Shown: in pieces, positions 5,972-12,214 of the stretch
Numbering within the stretch: position 1 is the stretch's first letter
Layout: each line of letters begins with the position of its first letter
NCBI GenBank assembly: GCA_030641585.1
Contig: DAOWHE010000003.1
Coordinates: 1-12,214, forward strand
Length of the DNA stretch: 12,214 nucleotides
Origin: Dehalococcoidales bacterium
Lineage (GTDB): Bacteria > Chloroflexota > Dehalococcoidia > Dehalococcoidales > ARS1013
Direction: 5' to 3'
Notes under the pieces: model-generated
Told to the model about the DNA's origin: nothing
The model's input: only the letters and a program-made list of their open reading frames with translations
The model's database searches: none
Made by a program: the position numbers and the translations under genes

Positions 5972-6388
5972 TTGACAAAAGACCATCCAGAAAGGCATGT
6001 TGTTACCTGCTTTCTCCAGTACCAAGCCAAGATACTGCTTTTGCTTCGCAGCAAGCTGGTTGGCAGTTTTCAGGGAAGATGGGCCGGTGTTAGTGGCTAT
6101 GTAGAGACTACTGCTGACGAGCAAGCCTTAGTGGAGATAGAAGAGGAGACTAGCCTGTGCCGGGAGGACCTTAAACTGCTAAAGCGGGGCAGACCGCTTG
6201 AGGTTAATGATGCTGAAACTGGCGTTAAATGGGTGGTTCACCCATTCCTATTTCAGATAAAAGAGCCGGGCAAAATCAAGATTGACTGGGAACATGAAGA
6301 GACACGGTGGATAGACCCAGAGGATATTGATAACTATGAGACGGTGCCCATGCTTAAGAAGGCACTAGAGCAGGTATATCCTAGCTAA
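5972..6388 (+). CDS. Nudix hydrolase-like protein with degenerate Nudix box
   Basis: This 138-residue protein has the Nudix fold pattern: strand RHVVTCFLQYQAKILLLLRS (8-27), then GRWAGVSGYVE, a helix ALVEIEEETSL, and a late (T)RWIDPEDI motif typical of the domain's last strand and helix. The box GX5EX7REUXEEXGU is altered. The loop after GYVE appears two residues shorter, the Arg of RE is Val, and the Gly after EEx is Ser, while E-I-x-E-E is kept. The EE pair that binds Mg is present, so hydrolysis is possible. The substrate is unknown, but nucleoside diphosphate-X compounds are usual. The TTG start is supported by GGGAG 5 nt upstream and by the domain beginning soon after. It probably shares a transcript with the CinA-like gene, from which it is 26 bp away. 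Confidence 0.85.
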   Translation: MTKDHPERHVVTCFLQYQAKILLLLRSKLVGSFQGRWAGVSGYVETTADEQALVEIEEETSLCREDLKLLKRGRPLEVNDAETGVKWVVHPFLFQIKEPGKIKIDWEHEETRWIDPEDIDNYETVPMLKKALEQVYPS

Positions 6389-6434
6389 CTATATTCAGAG
6401 GTCTTTTTAATAGGCTAATTACGGAATTAGTTTT

Positions 6435-7601
6435 ATGGGCAAATTGAGAGCGTCGTTCTATGATGTCATCGTAGTGGGTGCTGGACCTGCTGGTGCCACA
6501 TTAGCCTATGAGCTGGCTAAGGCAAACATAAAGGTGTTACTTCTTGAAAAGGCTAAATTACCACGGTATAAAGCCTGCGCTGGAGGAATCACTGTTAGAA
6601 CGGCAAATCTTCTTGCCTTTGACATTAGTTCGGTTATTGAGCGAGTTGTTTACGGAGCCAGGTGGAGCTATAAACTTGACTATAAGCTTACCGGATTTTA
6701 CGAGCGGCCAATTGTTTATATGGTGACACGCGACAAATTTGACCACTTATTAACTAGGCGAGCCCAGGATGCCGGCGCCGAACTTCTTGACAACCAAAAA
6801 GTGGTGCAACTTGAGACAAGGGCGGGAAAGGTTACGGTGTCTACTGAGAGCCATGCTTTCGTTACCGATGTCGTGGTCGGCGCCGATGGTGCCAATAGTG
6901 TAGTTGCCAGGGGATTGGGGCTAGCCAAAGATTTTTACTACGGCGTAGGACTGGAGGCTGAGGTCTATGTGTCTAAAGGTGACCTTTCTAAATGGGATAG
7001 CCTTATGGGATTAGACCTCGGCACCATACCTGGTGGCTATGGCTGGTTATTCCCCAAGGAGGATCGCTTGTCCATCGGGGTCACTGGTCATATACGCTTT
7101 AATAAAAAACTAAGACCTTACCTTAAGCGATTATTAGAGAGTTATAATTTAGAAAACTGCCAAATTAAGACTTTTAGGGGTGCCCTGATGCCGGTGCGTA
7201 AGAAGGGAACACCTATCGTTGGTGACAGAGGCCTATTAATTGGTGATGCTGCCGGTCTGATAGATGCTGTAACCGGCGAGGGTATCTATTGTGCCGTCAG
7301 AAGCGCCCAGCTAGCGGCAGCGGTAATTATGAAATTCTTGGCCGGGGGGCTCCCTGATCTGCAAGGTTATAAGAAGGCTATAGATGATGAGTTAATGCCT
7401 GAGTTGAGAGTAACGCGGGCTTTGGCGATATTCATCACTTTGATGAGTGTTGGCACACCTCGTTTATTCTTCAAACTTGCTCCAGAGAACGAACAGGTAT
7501 GGAGAGCTCTTTGCCGAATAGTAAGGGGCGAGAAAACCTATGTTAGTGTCAAACAAGGGCTTGGCCGTTTTCAGTTCTTGTTTGACCTGTTGGCTAGATA
7601 A
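6435..7601 (+). CDS. FAD-dependent oxidoreductase, geranylgeranyl reductase family
   Basis: The 388-residue protein begins with an FAD-binding Rossmann motif, DVIVVGAGPAGATLA (10-24), ending in acidic E38. It has the family signature LPRYKACAGG (42-51), a second nucleotide-contacting GADGANS (149-155), GGYGWLFPK (200-208) and the GD motif LLIGDAAGLIDAVTGEG (267-283). Proteins of this family saturate double bonds of isoprenoid chains or act as flavin monooxygenase-like enzymes. The Cys in PxYKxCxGG is typical of geranylgeranyl reductases. The exact substrate (lipid, quinone side chain or another isoprenoid) cannot be read from sequence. The C-terminal part is amphipathic rather than clearly membrane-spanning. 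It follows the Nudix gene by 46 bp, without a clear ribosome site. Its last 31 bp overlap the end of the opposing eIF2B-like gene. Confidence 0.88.
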   Translation: MGKLRASFYDVIVVGAGPAGATLAYELAKANIKVLLLEKAKLPRYKACAGGITVRTANLLAFDISSVIERVVYGARWSYKLDYKLTGFYERPIVYMVTRDKFDHLLTRRAQDAGAELLDNQKVVQLETRAGKVTVSTESHAFVTDVVVGADGANSVVARGLGLAKDFYYGVGLEAEVYVSKGDLSKWDSLMGLDLGTIPGGYGWLFPKEDRLSIGVTGHIRFNKKLRPYLKRLLESYNLENCQIKTFRGALMPVRKKGTPIVGDRGLLIGDAAGLIDAVTGEGIYCAVRSAQLAAAVIMKFLAGGLPDLQGYKKAIDDELMPELRVTRALAIFITLMSVGTPRLFFKLAPENEQVWRALCRIVRGEKTYVSVKQGLGRFQFLFDLLAR

Positions 7602-8497
7602 TTAATGACTTCCTCCGGCTCAAGTAGTCCATTTTCAGTGACTATTCCAGTAACCAGTTCCGGCGGTGTAATGTCAAAGTAGGGGTTTTTGACCTTAACT
7701 TCTGGCGGTAACCTCCCAGGCTCAACTACTTCAGATGGCTCCTTTTCCTCTAAATCAGCCTCATCACCCTTTAGCCTTGGGTCAAACTTGAGCCTTTCAC
7801 AGACTACATAAAAGGCTATTCCGGCGCTTTTGGCGGCTATTGCCAGCTGATAACTGCCTATGCCATTAACAATCTTAGCGTCGGCACAGACTCTGTCGGC
7901 GCCGATGATAAGCTTATTGACCGCCGGTATTTGGAGCCCCACTGCCGTATCATCAATAAAGGTAACCGGCATCCCGTAGCGGCAAAGCTCCCGGGCAGTA
8001 ATCTCCCCACTGCGACCCGGCCCCGACCTGGTGGTGACCACTGCAATATCGGGGTACTTATCAAAGGCCTTCTTTAGCACGGCCACTACCGTTGAGCTAT
8101 AGCTGTGGGTCATTATTCTGTCGCCGCTAGCAATTAGCGCACAAGCGATTTTTGCAATTTGAGCCACCGCCTTGAGCGACTCCCTGACTGCCTCATCAGC
8201 CTTAGAAACTGTAAATAGCCTGATTTTGCCAAGGTCAATTTTGGTAGCCTTCTCAGCTACAGCATTAAGCAAAATATTCACAATATTAAATAGTGGTGCC
8301 ATAGCTGGGTGGGCTGACATTAGCATCTCTCCAATCTGTCTCTGCTCCTGTAAAAACTGCTCAGCATTATCTGCCCGGCTACGCTCAGCAGCCACCTTGA
8401 GTACTTTGACTGCCTGCCTTGCCAGCTGGCTGGCACCGTGAGTCCGGTTGTTTTTGATTTCATCTATCAGGCTTATTATTTCAGGGGTGGTGTTCAT
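7571..8497 (-). CDS. eIF2B alpha-like / ribose-1,5-bisphosphate isomerase family protein
   Basis: The 308-residue protein belongs to the IF-2B superfamily, which spans translation factor eIF2B subunits, methylthioribose-1-phosphate isomerase (MtnA) and ribose-1,5-bisphosphate isomerase. An N-terminal helical domain (1-125) carries HPAMAPL. The Rossmann-like domain has MTHSYSSTVVAVLK (129-142), VVTTRSGPGRSG (153-164), VTFIDDTAVG (178-187), IIGADRV (197-203), VNGIGSYQLA (210-219) and VCERLKFDP (232-240). The isomerase Asp is present (D201). The isomerase Cys of the THC motif is Ser (S132), where eIF2B-alpha proteins have THAYS. The acidic TE of the usual TES(R/Q)P block is TT. Isomerase activity is therefore doubtful and the role is unknown. 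The promoter lies 6 bp before the ATG and there is no ribosome site. It ends in TGA. Confidence 0.85.
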   Translation of the reverse strand: MNTTPEIISLIDEIKNNRTHGASQLARQAVKVLKVAAERSRADNAEQFLQEQRQIGEMLMSAHPAMAPLFNIVNILLNAVAEKATKIDLGKIRLFTVSKADEAVRESLKAVAQIAKIACALIASGDRIMTHSYSSTVVAVLKKAFDKYPDIAVVTTRSGPGRSGEITARELCRYGMPVTFIDDTAVGLQIPAVNKLIIGADRVCADAKIVNGIGSYQLAIAAKSAGIAFYVVCERLKFDPRLKGDEADLEEKEPSEVVEPGRLPPEVKVKNPYFDITPPELVTGIVTENGLLEPEEVINYLANRSNKN

Positions 8498-8503
8498 AGT
8501 AGC

Positions 8504-8532
8504 ATTCTATCAGCACGAGCATAGAGGGTCAA
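8504..8532 (-). promoter_or_regulatory. Near-consensus promoter giving a leaderless eIF2B-like mRNA
   Basis: On the minus strand TTGACC (8532-8527), a 17-bp spacer and TAGAAT (8509-8504) form a strong sigma70-type promoter. The -10 ends 6 bp before the ATG at 8497, which places the transcription start at or beside the A of the start codon. Confidence 0.7.
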
Positions 8533-8570
8533 AGCTCAGAACCTAAAGTAAAGGTTACTTGCGAAGAAAG

Positions 8571-8798
8571 GGGTGTTTAAGAGGGGCTAACGCCCCTCTT
8601 CTATTATCTCCCCCTCTCCTTTGAAGGAGTAAGTACTAAAGGAGAGTTAAAGAGAGGCGAAGCCTCTCTTGTAAAACACTTTCCCCTCCCTTACCAAGGG
8701 AGGGGGACAAAGCTGGTTCCCAGGAAAATCTAAGATTTTTCTGGGTGCTTAAAGGGGGAGGGTTGCCTAACAAGAAGCTAAGGGGATGAGGTAGATAA
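8571..8798 (+). repeat. Composite intergenic palindromic repeat, copy 4 (longest)
   Basis: This copy fills the divergent gap between the eIF2B-like gene and rph. In order it has GGGTGTTTAAGAGGGGC and the hairpin AAGAGGGGC / GCCCCTCTT (8579-8587 with 8592-8600), then CCCCCTCTCCTTTGAAGGA. Next is a second, variant hairpin AAGAGAGGC / GCCTCTCTT (8650-8658 with 8662-8670), GTAAAACACTT, and CCCCTCCCTT / AAGGGAGGGG (8683-8692 with 8696-8705). Then come CCCAGGAAAATC / GATTTTTCTGGG (8719-8730 with 8734-8745), GTGCTTAAAGGGGG, and finally AACAAGAAGCTAAGGGGATG leading into AGGTAGATAAA. The two versions of the first hairpin suggest tandem units or an insertion. There is no coding potential. Confidence 0.8.
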
Positions 8799-8807
8799 AT
8801 CACAAGA

Positions 8808-8837
8808 TTGCCGTTATCCCTTAAGCAATGCTATACT
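8808..8837 (+). promoter_or_regulatory. Candidate sigma70-type promoter for rph
   Basis: TTGCCG (8808-8813), an 18-bp spacer and TATACT (8832-8837) would start transcription near 8844. That leaves a roughly 30-nt leader containing the AGGGGA ribosome site (8861-8866) 8 nt ahead of the rph ATG. The promoter sits just outside the right end of repeat copy 4. Confidence 0.55.
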
Positions 8838-8874
8838 CTTTTCATACATCAAGGGCTAGAAGGGGAAGTTTTAA

Positions 8875-9594
8875 ATGAAAAGAGCTGACGGGCGTGCCTG
8901 GGATGCGCTGAGGCCGGTAAGCATAACCACGGGCTTCCAGAGCTTTGCCGAAGGCTCGGCGCTGATAGAGATTGGGAGAACGCGGGTAGTCTGCTCAGCA
9001 AGCGTAGAAGAAAGGGTGCCCCGTTTCTTGAGGGATAGCGGCACCGGCTGGATTACCGCCGAGTATTCTATGCTGCCCCGGGCTACCCTTACCCGTACCC
9101 CCAGGGACTCGTCGCAGGGTAGAATTGCCGGCAGGAGCCAGGAAATTCAGCGTCTTATTGGGCGTTCGCTACGGGCAATAACTGACCTTGACGCACTGGG
9201 AGAGAGGACTCTAATTGTGGATTGCGATGTCCTGCAGGCGGATGGCGGCACCAGAACAGCAGCCATTACCGGTGCCTATGTTGCCCTGTATCAGGCAATG
9301 CAGACGCTGGCCAATATGGGCATAATATCAGCCATACCCTTAAAGAGTGCCGTGGCCGCTACCAGCGTCGGCGTAGTTGGGGGCCATATGCTGCTTGACC
9401 TGTGCTATGATGAAGATTCTTCGGCTGAAGCTGACTTTAATGTGGTAATGACCAGCAGGGGTGAATTTGTTGAGATTCAGGGCACGGCTGAAAGTAAGCC
9501 CTTTTCTAAGGAAACCATTGACTCTGTGCTGGCTTTAGCTGAAAAGGGCATCAGGCAGCTATTTCAAGCCCAAGAATCTGCTCTGAAGCATTAA
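8875..9594 (+). CDS. rph: Ribonuclease PH
   Basis: RNase PH is a phosphate-dependent 3' exoribonuclease that trims tRNA precursors and acts as a hexameric ring. The 239 residues match the usual length. Diagnostic blocks are RADGRAWDALRPV (3-15), GTGWITAEYSMLPRAT (56-71), GRSQEIQRLIGRSLR (86-100), the phosphate-binding LIVDCDVLQADGGTRTAAI (113-131), SVGVVGGHMLLDLCYDED and the catalytic acidic AEADFNVVM followed by FVEIQGTAE. The start is set by AGGGGA 8 nt upstream and by the family N-terminus. No fused HAM1/RdgB domain is present. Its stop lies 10 bp from the proA stop on the opposite strand. Confidence 0.97.
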   Translation: MKRADGRAWDALRPVSITTGFQSFAEGSALIEIGRTRVVCSASVEERVPRFLRDSGTGWITAEYSMLPRATLTRTPRDSSQGRIAGRSQEIQRLIGRSLRAITDLDALGERTLIVDCDVLQADGGTRTAAITGAYVALYQAMQTLANMGIISAIPLKSAVAATSVGVVGGHMLLDLCYDEDSSAEADFNVVMTSRGEFVEIQGTAESKPFSKETIDSVLALAEKGIRQLFQAQESALKH

Positions 9595-9595
9595 A

Positions 9596-9621
9596 GGCAG
9601 GTGGTTAAGGTCTTACCTGCC
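9596..9621. terminator. Hairpin between convergent rph and proA
   Basis: GGCAGGT (9596-9602) pairs with ACCTGCC (9615-9621) around a 12-nt loop. It begins just after the rph stop, and its right arm lies within the last codons of proA on the other strand. It could serve as a shared terminator, but no T tract follows on either side. Confidence 0.35.
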
Positions 9622-10879
9622 CACTACCGAAGATGAGCCACTTGTAGGAAGTCATCTCTTTTAAGCCTAGTGGACCGCGGGCATGCATTTTCTGGGTGCT
9701 GATGCCCACCTCAGCCCCCAGGCCAAACTGGCCACCGTCGGTAAAGCGGGTGCTGGCATTAACATAGACACAGGCGGCATCAACTTCATTCAGAAAGCGC
9801 ATCGCCGCACTGTAGTCTTGGGTAACAATAGCTTCAGAATGCCCCGAGCCATAGTCTTCAATATGAGCTAGCGCCTCATCCAGAGAGTCAACCACCTTTA
9901 TAGCGGCTACCAGCGATAGGAACTCCTTGCCCCAATCCTCATCTGTAGACGGAACCAGCTTTAAAGGAGGGTTTTGTTTAAGGATAGAAAGAGCTTTCCC
10001 ATCACAGTGCATCTCTACGCCGGCCTTGGCCCACTCCGCTGCCACCAATGGCAGATAAGCTTCAGCAATCTCGGTGTGAACCAGTAGAGAATCCAGGGCA
10101 TTGCAGACAGTAGGTCGCTGTACCTTGGCGTTATAGGCTATAGCCACCGCCTTAGCCACATCGGTGCTCTTATCAACATAGGTATGGCAGACGCCAATGC
10201 CACCGGCGACCACCGGCATAGCCGCTTTTTCCTTAATAAATTTTATTAGCCCGGCTCCACCGCGTGGTATCATCAAGTCAATAATATCGCTCATGGTGAG
10301 CATATGACTCACCAATGCTCGATCGGTATTCTCAATAAACTGGACGGCTCCATCAGGCGCACCGGCTCTTGCCGCCGCACCTTGAACTACCTTGGCCAGA
10401 GCACTGTTTGAGTTAATGGATTCCTTACCACCTCTTAGAATAACAGCATTGCCCGATTTTAAGCATAAACTGGAGATGTCTATGGTAACATTGGGTCGAC
10501 TCTCATAGATAGCTCCAATTACCCCCAACGGCACCCGTTTCCTGCCAATTAGCAGACCATTGGGCAGGGTGCGCATGTCAAATACCTCACCCACCGGGTC
10601 GGGGAGAGCGGCTACTGCAAGTACATCCTGGGCAATAGCCTCAAGGCGTTCGGAGGTTAGAAGTAATCGGTCAAGCAAAGCAGCCGTCATCCCCGCTTTC
10701 TCAGCCTCTTTATAATCGATCTGGTTGGCAGCCAGAAGCTCATCCTTTTTGGCAAGCAGGTCATCAGCGATATTAGCTAGGGCTTTATTCTTAACATCTG
10801 TTGAAATGTAAGCCATACGGCGAGAAGCCGCCTTAGCCGCTTTGCCTTTTACCTCCAGTTCTTCAATGGGTGATTTCAT
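9605..10879 (-). CDS. proA: Gamma-glutamyl phosphate reductase ProA
   Basis: ProA reduces gamma-glutamyl phosphate with NADPH to glutamate semialdehyde, the second step of proline synthesis, in the cytoplasm. The 424 residues match the family. The blocks are RKRVPLGVIGAIYESRPNVT (113-132), LKSGNAVILRGGKESINSN (140-158), the glycine-rich IPRGGAGLI (204-212), and the active-site QRPTVCNALDSLLVH with C259. C-terminal GHSEAIVT, VNASTRFTDGGQFGLGAEVGIS and ARGPLGLKEMTSYKW also fit. A good ribosome site, AAGGAG, lies 9 nt before the ATG at 10879. The gene follows the small unknown gene by 167 bp, a gap filled by repeat copy 5, and the two probably share the proB transcript. Confidence 0.97.
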   Translation of the reverse strand: MKSPIEELEVKGKAAKAASRRMAYISTDVKNKALANIADDLLAKKDELLAANQIDYKEAEKAGMTAALLDRLLLTSERLEAIAQDVLAVAALPDPVGEVFDMRTLPNGLLIGRKRVPLGVIGAIYESRPNVTIDISSLCLKSGNAVILRGGKESINSNSALAKVVQGAAARAGAPDGAVQFIENTDRALVSHMLTMSDIIDLMIPRGGAGLIKFIKEKAAMPVVAGGIGVCHTYVDKSTDVAKAVAIAYNAKVQRPTVCNALDSLLVHTEIAEAYLPLVAAEWAKAGVEMHCDGKALSILKQNPPLKLVPSTDEDWGKEFLSLVAAIKVVDSLDEALAHIEDYGSGHSEAIVTQDYSAAMRFLNEVDAACVYVNASTRFTDGGQFGLGAEVGISTQKMHARGPLGLKEMTSYKWLIFGSGQVRP

Positions 10880-10911
10880 AGTTTTTGACTCCTTGGGTTT
10901 TTATCTGGTAA

Positions 10912-11019
10912 CCCCATCCCCTTTAAGCACCCAGGAAAATCTTTGATTTTCCTGGGGACCCGCTTTATCCCCTTCCCCCTGGGAAGGGGAAGATATTTTA
11001 TAAAAGGGGCGAAGCCCCT
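10912..11019 (-). repeat. Composite intergenic palindromic repeat, copy 5, inside the proBA operon
   Basis: Read on the minus strand it holds AGGGGC / GCCCCT around a three-base loop (11019-11005), then TTATAAAATATCTT, then a CCCCTTCCC / GGGAAGGGG hairpin (10969-10977 with 10981-10989). It continues GGATAAAGCGGGT and the perfect 12-bp hairpin CCCAGGAAAATC / GATTTTCCTGGG (10930-10941 with 10945-10956), then GTGCTTAAAGGGG and ATGGGGTT. Module order equals that of copy 4. The stacked hairpins lie within the likely proB-X-proA mRNA and could slow transcription or protect the message. Confidence 0.75.
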
Positions 11020-11046
11020 CTATGACTCCCCTGATTATCTCGCTCT

Positions 11047-11313
11047 CTACTTAAGCTCCTCGTTCCCCTTAAAATGATAGCAGTATAGGGGGAGAAGCCC
11101 CTGCACTGCTTTATTAACCCTCTTTTTGAGAAAGCACCGGCCCTGGCGTCCGTCCGCCAGTTCAATAACAAATCCGTCACCGTCTTTAAGGCGCCGATAT
11201 TCGGTAAGGGTTAGCTCCCCCCACCAGTTCTGTGGTGACTCATCATAGAATCGGTATTCGACACCAGCCAGGAATTGCCCATCGTGAGAGTTATAGAGCT
11301 TACCAATAGCCAT
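11047..11313 (-). CDS. Small hypothetical protein between proB and proA
   Basis: This 88-residue soluble protein is rich in beta-forming and aromatic residues. The N-terminal part is GKLYNSHDGQFLAGVEYRFY (4-23), followed by ESPQNWWGELTLTEY (25-39). A basic segment GRQGRCFLKKRVNK follows (55-68), and the protein ends LLPLYCYHFKGNEELK. No signal or membrane helix is seen. A small beta barrel is conceivable, but I do not recognise the family. It starts 15 bp after the proB stop, with AGAGGG just upstream of its ATG, and ends in TAG 167 bp before proA. Position and ribosome site argue for a genuine gene translated with proB. A link to proline synthesis is not shown by the sequence. Confidence 0.7.
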   Translation of the reverse strand: MAIGKLYNSHDGQFLAGVEYRFYDESPQNWWGELTLTEYRRLKDGDGFVIELADGRQGRCFLKKRVNKAVQGLLPLYCYHFKGNEELK

Positions 11314-11328
11314 TATGTCCCTCTTTTC

Positions 11329-12214
11329 TTAAAGTATTACCAGATTATTCCGGTGCACTATCTCAGCACCGTAGTCATAGCCAAGCAGAGAGGCAATTTG
11401 CCCGGAGTGTGCCCCTTTTATAGCATTAATATCACTGGAGCTATAGTTGGTTATGCCACAGCCAAGGTGAGAGCCACCAGTGTCATGGATATTGACTATG
11501 TCACCCCGCTGAAACTCGCCGTCAACCTGTCTTATCCCGGCGGCCAGCAAACTGCGGTGCTGCTTTTTTAGTGCCAGGGCGGCTCCAGCATCTACTACCA
11601 GCTTGCCCTTGGTGGAAAGTCCGCTGAGCATCCAGCGCTTGCGGCTCTCAAGCTTTGAGGAAGTTGGCAAAAAGCGGGTGCCGATAGCCTCGTCGTCGGC
11701 CAGTCTCAAAATAATATCCGGCTGCCTGCCATCGGCGATAAACACTGTTATCCCGGAGGTGGTCGCCAGTTTGGCGGCCTCTATCTTGGTGGCCATGCCG
11801 CCGGTGCCCATCCTGCCGGGGGTATCCGCTGCCAGGCGCTCAATTTCGGCATCTATTGTCTCCACCTGAGGGATGAGTCTGGCATCGGGATGGCGTTGCG
11901 GGTCAGCAGTATATAGCCCGGCGGTATCAGTAAGCATTATCAGGAGGTCAGCATCCATCAGATTGGCTACCATGGCTGATAGATTATCATTATCGCCAAA
12001 CTTTGCCTCCTGAATCTCATCCACTGCCACCACGTCATTTTCATTAACAATGCAGAGCACGCCGAGTTCTATGAGAGCTAGCAAAGTATTACGGGCATTT
12101 AAGTAACCGGCCCGGTCGGCGAGGTCAGCCTTGGTGAGTAGAGCCTGAGCCACGGTAATACCATGCTTGCCAAACAGTTGCTCATAAGCCTGCATCAGGC
12201 GGCTCTGCCCCACC
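11329..12214 (-). CDS. proB: Glutamate 5-kinase ProB, lacking its N-terminus at the window edge
   Basis: ProB phosphorylates glutamate with ATP, the first and usually proline-inhibited step of proline synthesis. About 294 residues are visible. The GTG at 12213 is not a start. It encodes the Val of the internal family motif (A)VGQ-x-RLM, so the gene continues beyond the edge. The amino acid kinase domain shows TVAQALLT, ARNTLLALIELGVLCIVNEND, AKFGDNDNLSAMVA, DADLLIMLTDTAGLYTADP, and GRMGTGGMATKIEAAKLA ahead of GITVFIADG. The last 80 or so residues, from KGKLVVDAGAALALKK, form the C-terminal PUA domain found in many ProB proteins. It ends in TAA. The order proB - unknown - proA on one strand indicates an operon. 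Confidence 0.96.
   Translation of the reverse strand, partial: VGQSRLMQAYEQLFGKHGITVAQALLTKADLADRAGYLNARNTLLALIELGVLCIVNENDVVAVDEIQEAKFGDNDNLSAMVANLMDADLLIMLTDTAGLYTADPQRHPDARLIPQVETIDAEIERLAADTPGRMGTGGMATKIEAAKLATTSGITVFIADGRQPDIILRLADDEAIGTRFLPTSSKLESRKRWMLSGLSTKGKLVVDAGAALALKKQHRSLLAAGIRQVDGEFQRGDIVNIHDTGGSHLGCGITNYSSSDINAIKGAHSGQIASLLGYDYGAEIVHRNNLVIL

Noticed and set aside
5972..5977. Perfect TTGACA as a -35 element
   Set aside because: It is the TTG start codon plus next codon of the Nudix gene, has a ribosome site in front, and no -10 lies at the right distance.
5782..6124. Overlapping minus-strand ORFs across the CinA-like and Nudix genes
   Set aside because: They are shadows of two recognisable protein families and do not resemble proteins of their own.
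8571..8798. Repeat cluster as a CRISPR array or insertion sequence
   Set aside because: The units are palindromic modules of differing sequence rather than identical repeats with regular spacers, and no cas or transposase gene is present.
12211..12213. GTG as the start codon of proB
   Set aside because: The codon is the Val of the internal VGQ-x-RLM motif of glutamate kinases. The gene is cut by the window edge.

Overview
The window looks like a chromosomal housekeeping stretch from a mid-GC bacterium. The gene mix (short-form ThiC, a geranylgeranyl-reductase-type flavoprotein, a free-standing eIF2B-alpha-like protein, a stand-alone CinA C-terminal domain, and proB/proA) would suit an anaerobic Chloroflexota lineage such as Dehalococcoidia. 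This placement is inferred from gene content and protein style only. I see no phage, plasmid, transposase, CRISPR, tRNA or rRNA signature.

Layout from left to right. At the left edge are the first 18 codons of pdxS (minus strand). Next comes rsmG (minus), whose natural N-terminal coding region holds an in-frame amber stop at codon 27. A TPP riboswitch with a terminator/antiterminator-like platform precedes thiC (plus). A P-loop kinase-like gene (plus) follows, with a leaderless-type promoter and a 14-bp inverted repeat in front of it. pepA (plus) overlaps tail to tail with a two-helix membrane miniprotein (minus). A probable operon on the plus strand holds a CinA/PncC-type amidohydrolase, a Nudix protein and a FAD-dependent reductase. 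The reductase overlaps tail to tail with an eIF2B-alpha-like gene (minus), which has a near-consensus promoter only 6 bp from its ATG. rph (plus) follows, then a probable proB - small unknown gene - proA operon on the minus strand, with proB running off the right edge.

Cofactor and housekeeping functions dominate: PLP (pdxS), thiamine (thiC under TPP control), possibly pyridine nucleotide recycling (CinA-like), proline (proBA), rRNA methylation (rsmG), tRNA 3' trimming (rph) and peptide turnover (pepA).

The most unusual non-coding feature is a family of composite GC-rich palindromic repeats, present five times and only between genes (about 121-212, 1054-1132, 3441-3545, 8571-8798, 10912-11019). 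The copies share modules in the same relative order, in both orientations. The most interesting gene-level observations are the amber-interrupted rsmG start, the TPP aptamer whose P1 helix contains the longest-ORF start of thiC, and the leaderless promoter architecture of two genes. I found no convincing new multi-gene system.
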